The notes under the pieces were generated by a model that saw only the letters and a program-made list of their open reading frames with translations, did no database searches and was not told the origin of the DNA. Source: Flammeovirgaceae bacterium UBA5585 (lineage in GTDB: Bacteria > Bacteroidota > Bacteroidia > Cytophagales > Cyclobacteriaceae). From it: DNA of 64,000 nucleotides. Each line of letters opens with the position of its first letter. Position 1 is the first letter of the stretch. The translations under genes were made by a program, and so were the position numbers. Location: assembly GCA_002425185.1 (NCBI GenBank), contig DILT01000013.1, positions 186,001 through 250,000 of the forward strand, read 5' to 3'. Of the stretch, positions 15,950 to 24,653 are shown one piece after another.

Positions 15950-18900
15950 CTATTTGGTAATCACGGCAGGAATGTTCAAATCTTTATATTGCTTATTATA
16001 ATTCGCAATATCTGTGTTGATCAAAGTATTTTTCTGCTCTTTATAAACATTCCATTGTTTTTCCAGATCGGCATAGCGTTCCTTCACACCGACTGTCAGT
16101 CGGGGATCGTGATTATCAGCAGCAGCGCGAAGATCGAAATATTGCGCGTTTAACTTGCTTGGGAAATTTATAACATCCTGAAAATTTTTCTGCCGGGTTT
16201 CCACCAGGTTGGCTTCCCACTCATCAATCTTCTTTATCAAAGCTACACCGGCTTCATAAACAGCTTTGGCATCCGCCTTATCTTTCAGCAAGGCGTTGTG
16301 ATGCTCTATCTGCTTTTTAACATTTCGCATGTCAATCACAGCCTGATGGATATCCTTAATGGACTTGCCCACCTGATCCATAAACTGTTGTTGTGCCTTC
16401 CAATGTTCAGGGGCGACCTGCTTCAGGTTCGGATCCTGAACCACATCAAATGATACCTCTGAAACTTCACCTTTAAAGGAAAGCCTGGCTTTGTACTTAC
16501 CCGGAGCTACACGATGCCCGCTGTAATCGCCATACACAAACGCATTGGGAATATCCAGTAATGTTTCTCCACGAAAATCCCAGGCAAATCTGTTCAGGCC
16601 GGCACTGGCCGGCAGCACCGGTGAAGGTGCTGGTCCGCCCGGATAAGGTTTGAAACGCTCATCCTTCTTGCTGGAATATTTACGGATAACCGTATTGTTC
16701 AAATCCAAAATCTCCAACGTGGCCACCGCATTGGTATCTGCTTTTTCTTTGAGGTAGTAATCCAGTATCACTCCGTTTATCGGGTTGGAGCCAACATTAG
16801 GCGGAACATCCATCCACGATGGGGTGAAGCTTTCATACTTGTAAGTAGGTTTTGGTTGATACAATTTTGTGCCGGTAAAATTTCCTTTGGATTGCTGAAT
16901 TGCACTCAGGTCATCCAAAATCCAGAATGATCTTCCGGCTGTAGATACGACCAGGTCGTTATCAGCAAAGGTCATATCGGTAATGGGCACTACCGGCAGA
17001 TTTAATTGCAGCTTATTCCAGTTTGCACCTCCGTTAAAGGAAACATAAAACCCTCTCTCCGATCCTGCATACAGCAGGTCCTTAACCTTCTTGTCTTCAC
17101 GAATCACCTTTATAAAATCATCAGTATCCACACCGCTGTTGATCTTCGTCCACGTTTTTCCATAGTCAGTTGTTTTGTAACTCATGGATGAATAGTCATT
17201 GAATTTATAACGGGTAGCAGAAATGTAAGCCGTTGCTTTTTCATGCGGGGAAACTTCAATAGAATGAATCAGGCTTTCGGGTAATCCGGCCGGAGTAACA
17301 TTCTGCCAGCTTTTTCCGCCATCGCGCGTAAGCTGAACATAGCCGCAATCACTGCCGGTATAAATCACACCTTTTTCATGAACGGATTCGATCACATAGC
17401 TCAGTGTATTGTAATTCTCACCACCGGCACCTTCGTTGGTAATGGGTGCACCACCCGGACCTTGCTTGTTTTTTTCATTGCGCGTCAGGTCAGGGCTAAT
17501 AACTTCCCATGAAAGTCCTCCATCGGTAGTTTTGAACAACACATTTCCACCATGATAAATGGTTTTGTAATCATGCGGGGAAGCGATGATGGGTGCGTTC
17601 CAGTTGAAACGATATTTCATGTCCTTGGCATCGTATGCCAGTACATTGGCAGGATACTGCCGGATATCTTTTGCGTGATTGTTCAGCATGTCGAGAACAT
17701 CAATGCTTCCCTGGTAACAACCGCCATATAATAGAACCGGATTCTTTGGGTCAAAGGCGATAAATGCACACTCACAACCTGGCCCGATAAACCAATCTTT
17801 ATCGGTAATGCCGATATAATTGTTTCTGCTGGCAATCACTACAGAGGTGTTATCCTGCTGTCCACCATAAACTTTGTACGGAAATACTTCGTCAGTAATT
17901 ACCCTGTAAAACTGTGCGGTGGGCTGATTGTCAATACTCGACCAGCTCTTGCATCCGTTGAACGTTATTTCACCTCCTCCATCATCACCCAGGATCATGT
18001 TCTGTCCGTTGTTTGGATTGATCCATAAATCATGGCAATCGCCATGGCCAACGGCTACAAACTGAAATGTTTTGCCGCCATCGATGGATTTCATCATGGG
18101 TGCATTAAGTACATAAACAACATCGGCCTGAGTGGGATCCGCAAAGATTTCCATGTAGTACCACGAACGTGACGTCAGGTTCTGATCGCTGGTCATATGA
18201 TTCCACTTTTTACCGCCATCATCGGAACGGTAAACACCTGCTTTTGATTTCTCCGCCTCAACGATTGCATATACGCGATTAGGATTGGCACGGGAAACAC
18301 TTACGCCAACCTTACCCATTTGTGCCGGCAAGCCTTCATTGATTTTATTCCAGGTCTCTCCGCCATCAACCGACTTCCACACGTTGCAACCGGCTCCACC
18401 ACTTTGTACTTGCCAGGGCAACCTGCGGTGCTGCCAGGTAGCGGCATATAAAATCCTCGGATTGTTGGCATCAATGCTTAGCGATGATGCCCCGGTATTT
18501 TCATCTACATACAAAACTTTTTTCCAGGTTTGACCTCCATCGCTGCTTTTATAGATTCCTCTATCAGCACTTGCGCCATGTGCAGCACCCTGAGCAGCTA
18601 CCCACACTACATCCGGATTGGCAGGGTGAATAACCACATCGGAAATGTGGCGTGTTTTTTCCAGTCCAATATTCTTCCATGTTTTTCCGCCATCCGTTGA
18701 TTTGTAAACACCATCGCCATAGCTGGTCATCACCCCACGAATGGCATGTTCGCCCATACCCACATAAATTACATTCGGGTCAGACTCACTCACCGCGATA
18801 TCACCAACCGACCCGGTTTTAAAAAATCCATCAGAAATATTGAACCACGACAGACCGGCATTTTCAGTTTTCCATACACCACCCCCGGTATAGCCGGTGT

Positions 18901-19105
18901 AGTAGATCTGATTGTTGTTGATAACCCCTGAAACCGCGTTGGAGCGGCCACCGCGAAACGGGCCGATGTTGCGCCATTTTAATCCTTTGTATTCCTCCGC
19001 ATTAAATGCCAATGCTGAAGATGCAACCACTGGTTTTGATTTTTGTGCCTGGAGCGTAGCAACGGAAAGTGCAACAAGTATGGCAACACTAAATTTTCTG
19101 ATCAT
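15950..19105 (-). CDS. Exported Asp-box (BNR/sortilin-like, VPS10-type) propeller protein
   Basis: The start is set at ATG 19105, giving a signal peptide (MIRKFSVAILVALSVATLQA); the frame upstream to 19138 adds 11 residues ahead of it. The protein has about ten Asp-box motifs (DGGKTWKNIG, DGGQTWKKVL, DGGETWNKIN, DGGKSWQNVT, DYGKTWTKIN and similar), which build one or two sortilin/BNR-type beta-propellers up to about residue 720. A small beta domain follows (to about 900), then a helical tail with heptad-like character (QQFMDQVGKSIKDIHQAVID). Relatives in Bacteroidota are often labelled glycosyl hydrolase, but no catalytic sialidase residues are evident. Localisation is likely periplasmic or surface; function unknown. 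It converges on the S9 peptidase gene. Confidence 0.82.
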   Translation of the reverse strand: MIRKFSVAILVALSVATLQAQKSKPVVASSALAFNAEEYKGLKWRNIGPFRGGRSNAVSGVINNNQIYYTGYTGGGVWKTENAGLSWFNISDGFFKTGSVGDIAVSESDPNVIYVGMGEHAIRGVMTSYGDGVYKSTDGGKTWKNIGLEKTRHISDVVIHPANPDVVWVAAQGAAHGASADRGIYKSSDGGQTWKKVLYVDENTGASSLSIDANNPRILYAATWQHRRLPWQVQSGGAGCNVWKSVDGGETWNKINEGLPAQMGKVGVSVSRANPNRVYAIVEAEKSKAGVYRSDDGGKKWNHMTSDQNLTSRSWYYMEIFADPTQADVVYVLNAPMMKSIDGGKTFQFVAVGHGDCHDLWINPNNGQNMILGDDGGGEITFNGCKSWSSIDNQPTAQFYRVITDEVFPYKVYGGQQDNTSVVIASRNNYIGITDKDWFIGPGCECAFIAFDPKNPVLLYGGCYQGSIDVLDMLNNHAKDIRQYPANVLAYDAKDMKYRFNWNAPIIASPHDYKTIYHGGNVLFKTTDGGLSWEVISPDLTRNEKNKQGPGGAPITNEGAGGENYNTLSYVIESVHEKGVIYTGSDCGYVQLTRDGGKSWQNVTPAGLPESLIHSIEVSPHEKATAYISATRYKFNDYSSMSYKTTDYGKTWTKINSGVDTDDFIKVIREDKKVKDLLYAGSERGFYVSFNGGANWNKLQLNLPVVPITDMTFADNDLVVSTAGRSFWILDDLSAIQQSKGNFTGTKLYQPKPTYKYESFTPSWMDVPPNVGSNPINGVILDYYLKEKADTNAVATLEILDLNNTVIRKYSSKKDERFKPYPGGPAPSPVLPASAGLNRFAWDFRGETLLDIPNAFVYGDYSGHRVAPGKYKARLSFKGEVSEVSFDVVQDPNLKQVAPEHWKAQQQFMDQVGKSIKDIHQAVIDMRNVKKQIEHHNALLKDKADAKAVYEAGVALIKKIDEWEANLVETRQKNFQDVINFPSKLNAQYFDLRAAADNHDPRLTVGVKERYADLEKQWNVYKEQKNTLINTDIANYNKQYKDLNIPAVITK

Positions 19106-19183
19106 AGTAAAGCTGTTTAGGTCAGGTAAGTTAACCATTACCCAACAGCCTGCAATATGAATTTACGTTTTAATAGAGGAGCT

Positions 19184-21124
19184 TTAATTCAATGAAATAC
19201 TTTCTGACAGTCCTCTTATTATTTTGGATTTATAGGCAGAGGAAATCAAATCGGCACACCTGCGCAGAAAGGATCCGTCTTCGTCAGTCCATTTTCGGTG
19301 ATCCTGGTGCTCGCAAATGATCATGCCTATAAGTGATGCGTCATTAAATAAATGTACACCATAAAACGATTCAATGCGGTTAGGCTGAAGGTAAGCCATG
19401 TTTAATTCATTCGTTACCGCATGTTCAGGCGCATTCTCAATGCTTAAATCCTCTTCTGCATAAAAGGCTTTGAAAAAACGCGGATAATCTGTTTCGCTGA
19501 TTTTCATTCGGTTCGTAACCCGCATCCCATTCTGATTGCACATCATTTCACATTCCAGTGTTTGTGTACTTGCATCGTATAGCCAGATACCAATACGCGA
19601 TACCTTGAGGAAGGAGGCTGAGGTTTTAAGAATTTTCTCGACTGACATTTCCCAGTTTCCTGCTTTTATGTCTTCATCCTTCACCAGCATTTTCATGGTT
19701 GCCCGGATTTCTGCTGTGCGCTCGGCTTTCATTTGGGCCTCTTCTAATACCTCACGGGCATGCACTTCCTTTCTTCGCATTTCTTCCTGGGTGGCTTGCA
19801 GTTCTTCCATGTTTTGGCGCATCTCTTCTTCCTGTGCGCGCATTTCTTCGGTTTGCTGTTGTGATTCTGCCAGCAGTTTTTTAACCCGCTCGGTAACACG
19901 TGATGAAACAATGGATGAAGCAATGTTCTCGGCAACCTTCTTCAGAAAATCAAGCTGATACTTTTCCAACGGCTTGAACGATGCCAACTCCATAACACCA
20001 ACAATTTCATCGGTGGTCATAACCGGAACAATAACAATACAGCCTGGTGTTGCTTCTCCCAATCCTGAGGTTATCTGAACATAATTTTGAGGAACCTTGG
20101 TCATATAAATGATATCCTTCTCCAGAAAACACTGGCCCACTAACCCCTGTCCAATTTCAACACGTCTGCTTAAATATTTCTTACGCTCGTAGGCATAACA
20201 GGCCGTAAGGTTCAGGTATTCCTGAGTACCCTCCGACTCCAGCAGGAACAACCCTCCCTGGTTCATGCCCATGTACTTCACCACCGTACGAATAAAATCG
20301 TCTGCCAGGTTCTGCAATGAATCTGCGTTATTGCGGATAACATCGCCCACCTGGGTAATACCAACAGTAATAAATTTCTCTTGTTGTTCTTTAACACTTG
20401 CCGCCAGCAGGTTTTCACGCATTTTCAACAAGGCCTTACCCAGTTCATCATTCGTATCGGTAAGGGTGTATTCTACGCTTAAGTTTCCCGAGCTGATTTG
20501 TTCTGCGAACCCAATGTTGTTGGTAACATTCTTTAACTGACCTTCCAGTGCAGATTTATTTGAATACTCTGAAATGGTTTTTTTCTCCAGGTCGTACGCC
20601 CAATAACCACATATAGCTACAATTACCGCGGCCAACCCTCCATGGAATAAGAAGGTTTGTAAATCCATGTACTCCAGCTGGGTGAAATAAATTTCTTTAT
20701 TGCCCAGGTATTGCAAATAAGCAAACGTGGCGTGATGTACTACAACCAGAATAATCAGCGGCAACTGCAATCGCCAGTTCTGGTAAGTAATCAGCAGGGT
20801 TGATCCGACAAAAACAAAAAAGTGCATTTCAAACAAACCGTGCATCTGGTAAATGAACTGGGCAGCAAACACCGCCAACACGGCTCCGAGCACATACTGA
20901 TATAAACTACTGTTTGGTAATACTGCTTTGGTAATAAAGTAAGCCGCTAAACTCAGGCCCCCCACACCAAAGGCTACCAGGTAAGTGTCATAAAAAAAAG
21001 AAAGAAAAATACCGAATACAAAATACGCTATTAACGCAATTGTCATGTTGCCGTCTGACTTTTTCTTAATCGATTCGAAGATCTTCGTCTTGTCGGCTAC
21101 CGTTAATTTTTTTGTTTCCATCAC
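19184..21124 (-). CDS. Membrane GAF-domain sensor with HAMP-like segment and coiled coil, no output domain
   Basis: The 646-residue protein has six or seven N-terminal membrane helices (about 28-175), a HAMP-like linker (SSGNLSVEYTLTDTNDELGK, about 210-240), a GAF domain (about 260-410; IGQGLVGQCF, CIVIVPVMTTDEIVGVMELA), a Glu/Gln-rich coiled coil (about 410-475, with repeated EEMRxxxEE units) and a second GAF domain (about 490-640; IGIWLYD, FYGVHLFNDASLIGMIICEH). No histidine kinase, GGDEF, methyl-accepting or HTH module follows. It must signal through partners or act as a regulatory scaffold. It is followed on the same strand by nothing; the thioredoxin-fold gene lies immediately upstream (5 bp gap). 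Confidence 0.82.
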   Translation of the reverse strand: MMETKKLTVADKTKIFESIKKKSDGNMTIALIAYFVFGIFLSFFYDTYLVAFGVGGLSLAAYFITKAVLPNSSLYQYVLGAVLAVFAAQFIYQMHGLFEMHFFVFVGSTLLITYQNWRLQLPLIILVVVHHATFAYLQYLGNKEIYFTQLEYMDLQTFLFHGGLAAVIVAICGYWAYDLEKKTISEYSNKSALEGQLKNVTNNIGFAEQISSGNLSVEYTLTDTNDELGKALLKMRENLLAASVKEQQEKFITVGITQVGDVIRNNADSLQNLADDFIRTVVKYMGMNQGGLFLLESEGTQEYLNLTACYAYERKKYLSRRVEIGQGLVGQCFLEKDIIYMTKVPQNYVQITSGLGEATPGCIVIVPVMTTDEIVGVMELASFKPLEKYQLDFLKKVAENIASSIVSSRVTERVKKLLAESQQQTEEMRAQEEEMRQNMEELQATQEEMRRKEVHAREVLEEAQMKAERTAEIRATMKMLVKDEDIKAGNWEMSVEKILKTSASFLKVSRIGIWLYDASTQTLECEMMCNQNGMRVTNRMKISETDYPRFFKAFYAEEDLSIENAPEHAVTNELNMAYLQPNRIESFYGVHLFNDASLIGMIICEHQDHRKWTDEDGSFLRRCADLISSAYKSKIIRGLSESISLN

Positions 21125-21129
21125 TCGTT

Positions 21130-21747
21130 TTAAAAGAAATTCAATTTAGCTAGTTCATTTTGCTCCGGCAGTTCACAACCATAGGCTTGTGTGGCATAGA
21201 AATCAAAAACCGGTGGACGTTGATTGTTTAACAGGGCTACCAACGCCAGCTCAGCATAGTTGGATGCTTTAGCTGTACAATAGCGCGATTTGTTATAATT
21301 ACCCCTGTAAAATAATTTTCCTTCGCGATCAACCAACACCGCCTGTGGCGTAGCATAAACCCCATAAGCTGAGGCAATTTTTTGCTGTTCATCCACAATA
21401 TATTCCAGGCCTTTACCAAACTCGCTGATAGCCTTTTTCTTTGCCTCCGCTGAAGGAACCACAATAAACAGTTGGACACTGTCCTGGTACATTCTGATCA
21501 GTGACTTCAAATGATTGGCGTTAAACCTTGAGCAAGGACAATCGGGGTTATAAAAATGCAAAAACAACGGACCATTTGGAAGCGCGGATAAAACCTTCGC
21601 CTCCTGAACAATATGGCCAACCGGTATCGCTTTGTAGTTGGCCGGAACAGGTGTGGGCAAACTATATTGTAACTCCTGGTACCAGAAAATGGCAACAATA
21701 CCGCCAAAGCAAACAAACAATGCGAATATGGAGAGGGCGTAGCGCAT
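21130..21747 (-). CDS. Membrane-anchored thioredoxin-fold protein with a CPC motif
   Basis: The start at ATG 21747 (MRYALSIFALFVCFGGIVAI) gives an N-terminal membrane anchor; a longer frame to 21837 puts 30 hydrophilic residues in front. The domain is thioredoxin-like: strand GPLFLHFYNP, then DCPCSRFN in place of CxxC, and YATPQAVLVD with the cis-proline. The C-x-C arrangement is uncommon for thioredoxins and suggests a reductase, isomerase or metallochaperone-like role rather than a standard oxidoreductase; this is inference. Later Cys residues (RYCTAK, YGCELPE) could form a disulfide. It probably faces the periplasm. It is co-directional with the GAF sensor, 5 bp apart. Confidence 0.75.
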   Translation of the reverse strand: MRYALSIFALFVCFGGIVAIFWYQELQYSLPTPVPANYKAIPVGHIVQEAKVLSALPNGPLFLHFYNPDCPCSRFNANHLKSLIRMYQDSVQLFIVVPSAEAKKKAISEFGKGLEYIVDEQQKIASAYGVYATPQAVLVDREGKLFYRGNYNKSRYCTAKASNYAELALVALLNNQRPPVFDFYATQAYGCELPEQNELAKLNFF

Positions 21748-21906
21748 AACAATTACAGGCTCAAAGTTAAAATGCCATTTTAAGGCAGTTAGCTGAAATC
21801 CGGCTTTTTCAAAACTATGTAAGAAAATCCGATTCAACCGAAAAAATCAACATCAATTCTTAAGTCTAAAAAGCCGCAATTGTTCAGTAAAACCGTAAAA
21901 AACAGA

Positions 21907-23214
21907 CTAAATATAAGCTCTCCCCTGCAGAGCCCAACGGCCGTTGATCATTGTACCCAGAATTTTGGAACTATCAGCGGTGTATAAAATTACCGGCAAG
22001 GCATGATTACTGCCTGCATTTTCCAGTAAAGGTGCTTTGGCATCATAAACAACAGCATCCAATGGTTGACCGACCTCGAAATAGGCTTGTGATGAGTTTC
22101 CCATGGCGCGCCTTCCGGCCAGCAGGGTATTATTCACCAAAACCGTGGCCCCGTCATCAAAGGTATTACGCTTGTGGGTAGTAAACCGCTGGGCATAATC
22201 AAGCCAGCGTAAATCCTCCAGTGGGTTCAGGCTAATATGGCTGTCGGTGCCGATCGACCACCGGCCGCCATGGTGGTAAAAATCCGTAAGCCTGAAAATA
22301 CCATCGCCCAGGTTGCCTTCTGTGCCCGGGCACAGTACCGCATGGGCTTTGCTTTTTGCCAGTTCCGCCACTTCGCTATCATTCATGTGCGTACAATGCA
22401 CAAGATGAAAACGATCGTTCATCGGTACATTTTCAAGAAGCCATTCAATGGGTCTTTTTTTTAAAAAAGCTACGCTGTCTTCAACTTCTTTTAGTTGTTC
22501 AGCGGCATGAAGGTGGAAGGGAATGTCTTTCGGACCTTGTTCAACCGTGCGGATAATATCTTGCGATTTAACAGCACGCAGCGAGTGGACCCCAAAGCCA
22601 AGTCTTGCATGATCAAATTTTGTTACGGCATGTGCAGTGTCATCCAGTAAATGAAAATAATCATCAATGGTTTTAGAAATAAATCTTCGTTGACGGGGTT
22701 GAGGTTCCATACCAAATCCACCTTGTTGGTAAAAAACCGGAACGAGTGTAATTTTTATACCGGCTGTTTTTGCAGCGGCTAATAAACGCTCACCCATCTC
22801 TGCAGGGTTGGCGTATGGTTTTCCATTTTGATCGTGATGGAGATAATGAAACTCGGCCACATGCGTATATCCACAACGAAGCATTTCTTTATAACAAGCT
22901 GTAGCCACTTGTTCCATTTCATCCGGGTTCATGCGCAGGGCACATTCGTACATGGCCTCGCGCCAACTCCAGAAATCATCTTTTGTTCCTGGCTTGTGTT
23001 TCTCTGCCATTCCGGCCATAGCAAATTGAAACGCATGAGAATGCGCGTTTTGAAAACCCGGCAAGGCAAAACCATTAACGTATTCAATGGCCGCAGCCTC
23101 CAGAGGGGGTTTGGTGGAAAGCGACTGGACTATACCGTGCGGATCGGTTTTAACGTAGGCATTTTGCAACCAGCCTTCTTGTTGTAACAGGTATTTAAAT
23201 TGGAAGTATTTCAT
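21907..23214 (-). CDS. hutF: Formimidoylglutamate deiminase
   Basis: The 435-residue amidohydrolase has the metal-binding HxH in LPGFQNAHSHAFQFAMAG (about 58-60), the long HutF-specific insert with DDFWSWREAMYE, further metal-site His residues in HLHAAEQ and LVHCTHMN, and Asp in SIGTDSH. It converts N-formimidoyl-L-glutamate to N-formyl-L-glutamate plus ammonia in the cytoplasm, the fourth step of the five-enzyme histidine pathway. The gene directly abuts the N-formylglutamate hydrolase gene, whose product takes the next step. HutH, HutU and HutI are not in this window. It is the last gene of the nine-gene minus-strand block. Confidence 0.9.
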   Translation of the reverse strand: MKYFQFKYLLQQEGWLQNAYVKTDPHGIVQSLSTKPPLEAAAIEYVNGFALPGFQNAHSHAFQFAMAGMAEKHKPGTKDDFWSWREAMYECALRMNPDEMEQVATACYKEMLRCGYTHVAEFHYLHHDQNGKPYANPAEMGERLLAAAKTAGIKITLVPVFYQQGGFGMEPQPRQRRFISKTIDDYFHLLDDTAHAVTKFDHARLGFGVHSLRAVKSQDIIRTVEQGPKDIPFHLHAAEQLKEVEDSVAFLKKRPIEWLLENVPMNDRFHLVHCTHMNDSEVAELAKSKAHAVLCPGTEGNLGDGIFRLTDFYHHGGRWSIGTDSHISLNPLEDLRWLDYAQRFTTHKRNTFDDGATVLVNNTLLAGRRAMGNSSQAYFEVGQPLDAVVYDAKAPLLENAGSNHALPVILYTADSSKILGTMINGRWALQGRAYI

Positions 23215-24030
23215 TTACTGATCAGAGAATTCAAACAACCTATCAATCAACGCCCCTATTGTATGTTGCAATACGTGCCTCATTTTTTCGGCCCTGGCTT
23301 CATCATACACCATCTCCCCATCATCCATATAATTCACCTTGCTCATCTCCAACTGCAACGCGTGTTGATTCTCGGATGGCCGTCCGTAATGCCGCGTGAT
23401 GTAACCACCCTTGAATGGATAATTATGCTGAAATGAATATCCACCCGATTCAAGTTTTTTAATGGCTGTTTCAATCAATCCCGGTGAAGCCGAAGTTCCA
23501 TCGGCATCGCCTAAAATCAAATCCGGAAATTTTTCTTTGTGAATGGTGGGCACCTGCTGACGAATAGAATGACAATCCCACAACAGCACCACACCAAACT
23601 CTTGCTTGAGCGATTGAAGCAACCCGTTAAGTTTTTCATGGTATGGATTGTAATATTTTTCTACTCTGTACTTAATATCTTCTGCAGAGACTTCTGTTCG
23701 CTCATCGTTATAAATCGGTTCTCCGAAAAATGTTGTGGTGGGACAAAGGCCTGTGATGATTCGTCCATCAGAATACAGCGGTTTGCTTTGCGGATCGCGA
23801 TTCAAATCAATCACCCAGCGGCTGTACACCGCATGGATGATGGTTATGCCCATAGCTGGCGCAAAATCATAGAGCCAGTGAACAAACCAATCGGTATCGT
23901 CAGGGGCCTGAATAAGATCTTGCTTGTAATCTGATTTCAACTCATCCGGAAATGCCGTGCCGCAATGCGGAACGCTGAGCAAAACCGGTACACGTGCCTG
24001 GGCAGGCTCAATAACCTGAAAAGGTTTCAT
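23215..24030 (-). CDS. hutG: N-formylglutamate amidohydrolase
   Basis: The 271-residue protein shows the N-formylglutamate amidohydrolase signature: SVPHCGTAFPDEL near residue 20, DTDWFVHWLYDFAP, VIDLNRDP, the metal-site LLWDCHSI near residue 155, and LQLEMSK. It hydrolyses N-formyl-L-glutamate to L-glutamate and formate. Its stop codon touches the hutF start, which supports a joint role in histidine breakdown. The upstream small coiled-coil gene ends 2 bp before its start. The symbol follows function; this is the amidohydrolase type, not the arginase-like formimidoylglutamase. Confidence 0.88.
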   Translation of the reverse strand: MKPFQVIEPAQARVPVLLSVPHCGTAFPDELKSDYKQDLIQAPDDTDWFVHWLYDFAPAMGITIIHAVYSRWVIDLNRDPQSKPLYSDGRIITGLCPTTTFFGEPIYNDERTEVSAEDIKYRVEKYYNPYHEKLNGLLQSLKQEFGVVLLWDCHSIRQQVPTIHKEKFPDLILGDADGTSASPGLIETAIKKLESGGYSFQHNYPFKGGYITRHYGRPSENQHALQLEMSKVNYMDDGEMVYDEARAEKMRHVLQHTIGALIDRLFEFSDQ

Positions 24031-24032
24031 GT

Positions 24033-24305
24033 TTACTTGCGCGATGATTTTTGTACTGACCGCAGCGCCTCTTCCGCTCTGAGCTTTTCCATCTGGGCTT
24101 CTTCCAGAGCAGTCTTTAACTGAACGTCTTTCTCCTCCAAACGCTTGAAAGCATCTTCCATGTCTTCCAACGCTTCTTCGTACTTAGCTTTCCATACGGT
24201 GGCTTCCTTTTTCAATTCGTTCACCTGACTGCTGGTGTAATAGGCAAAGCCTGCCAGCACAACAATAATGGCTAGCAGAATATAGGTGGTGAGTTTTGAG
24301 TTCAT
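24033..24305 (-). CDS. Small bitopic membrane protein with coiled-coil tail
   Basis: The protein has 90 residues: an N-terminal membrane helix (about 6-24, TYILLAIIVVLAGFAYYTSS) and then a continuous charged coiled coil. The C-terminal part (EEAQMEKLRAEEALRSVQK) resembles the tails of the next upstream protein and of the NagZ-like enzyme. It is packed 2 bp before hutG and 6 bp after the other small coiled-coil gene. No known family is recognised. It may be an anchor or a partner in a heteromeric coiled coil. Confidence 0.7.
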   Translation of the reverse strand: MNSKLTTYILLAIIVVLAGFAYYTSSQVNELKKEATVWKAKYEEALEDMEDAFKRLEEKDVQLKTALEEAQMEKLRAEEALRSVQKSSRK

Positions 24306-24311
24306 AGTATT

Positions 24312-24635
24312 TTATTTTCGGTTCGCTTTTGTTTTCTCTATTTCTTGTAATGAATGTAAGTAGTTCTCTTCAGCCCGTGCGCGTTCCATGTCCGCCATTC
24401 TCAAACTCTCCTGAACTGCCTGCATTGCCTTTTCATTTTCCAGTTGACACTGTTCGTACAATTGTTTTTGTGCCAGTGCTTCCCGCATATTTTTCTCTGC
24501 TTCTGCTTTCTGAATATATGCATAAACAAGAAGTAAAAGCGAAATAATTGTGAGTAAACCTAAAGCCAACGCTGTAATCCGGGCACGGACTAAGGCATTT
24601 TTATCAGGCTGTGGTTGGTCTTTCGGAGCAATCAT
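24312..24635 (-). CDS. Small bitopic membrane protein with coiled-coil tail related to the neighbouring GH3 enzyme
   Basis: The protein has 107 residues: a basic N-terminus, a membrane helix at about 20-42 (ITALALGLLTIISLLLLVYA), then a coiled coil to the end. Its segment ESLRMADMERARAEENYLHS aligns with the tail ENLRMARENEKSAQEAYEKL of the GH3 protein encoded 18 bp upstream. The family is not recognised. The orientation is probably N-in with the coil in the periplasm, by the positive-inside rule. Confidence 0.7.
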   Translation of the reverse strand: MIAPKDQPQPDKNALVRARITALALGLLTIISLLLLVYAYIQKAEAEKNMREALAQKQLYEQCQLENEKAMQAVQESLRMADMERARAEENYLHSLQEIEKTKANRK

Positions 24636-24653
24636 GGTAGTAGCGTTAATCCA

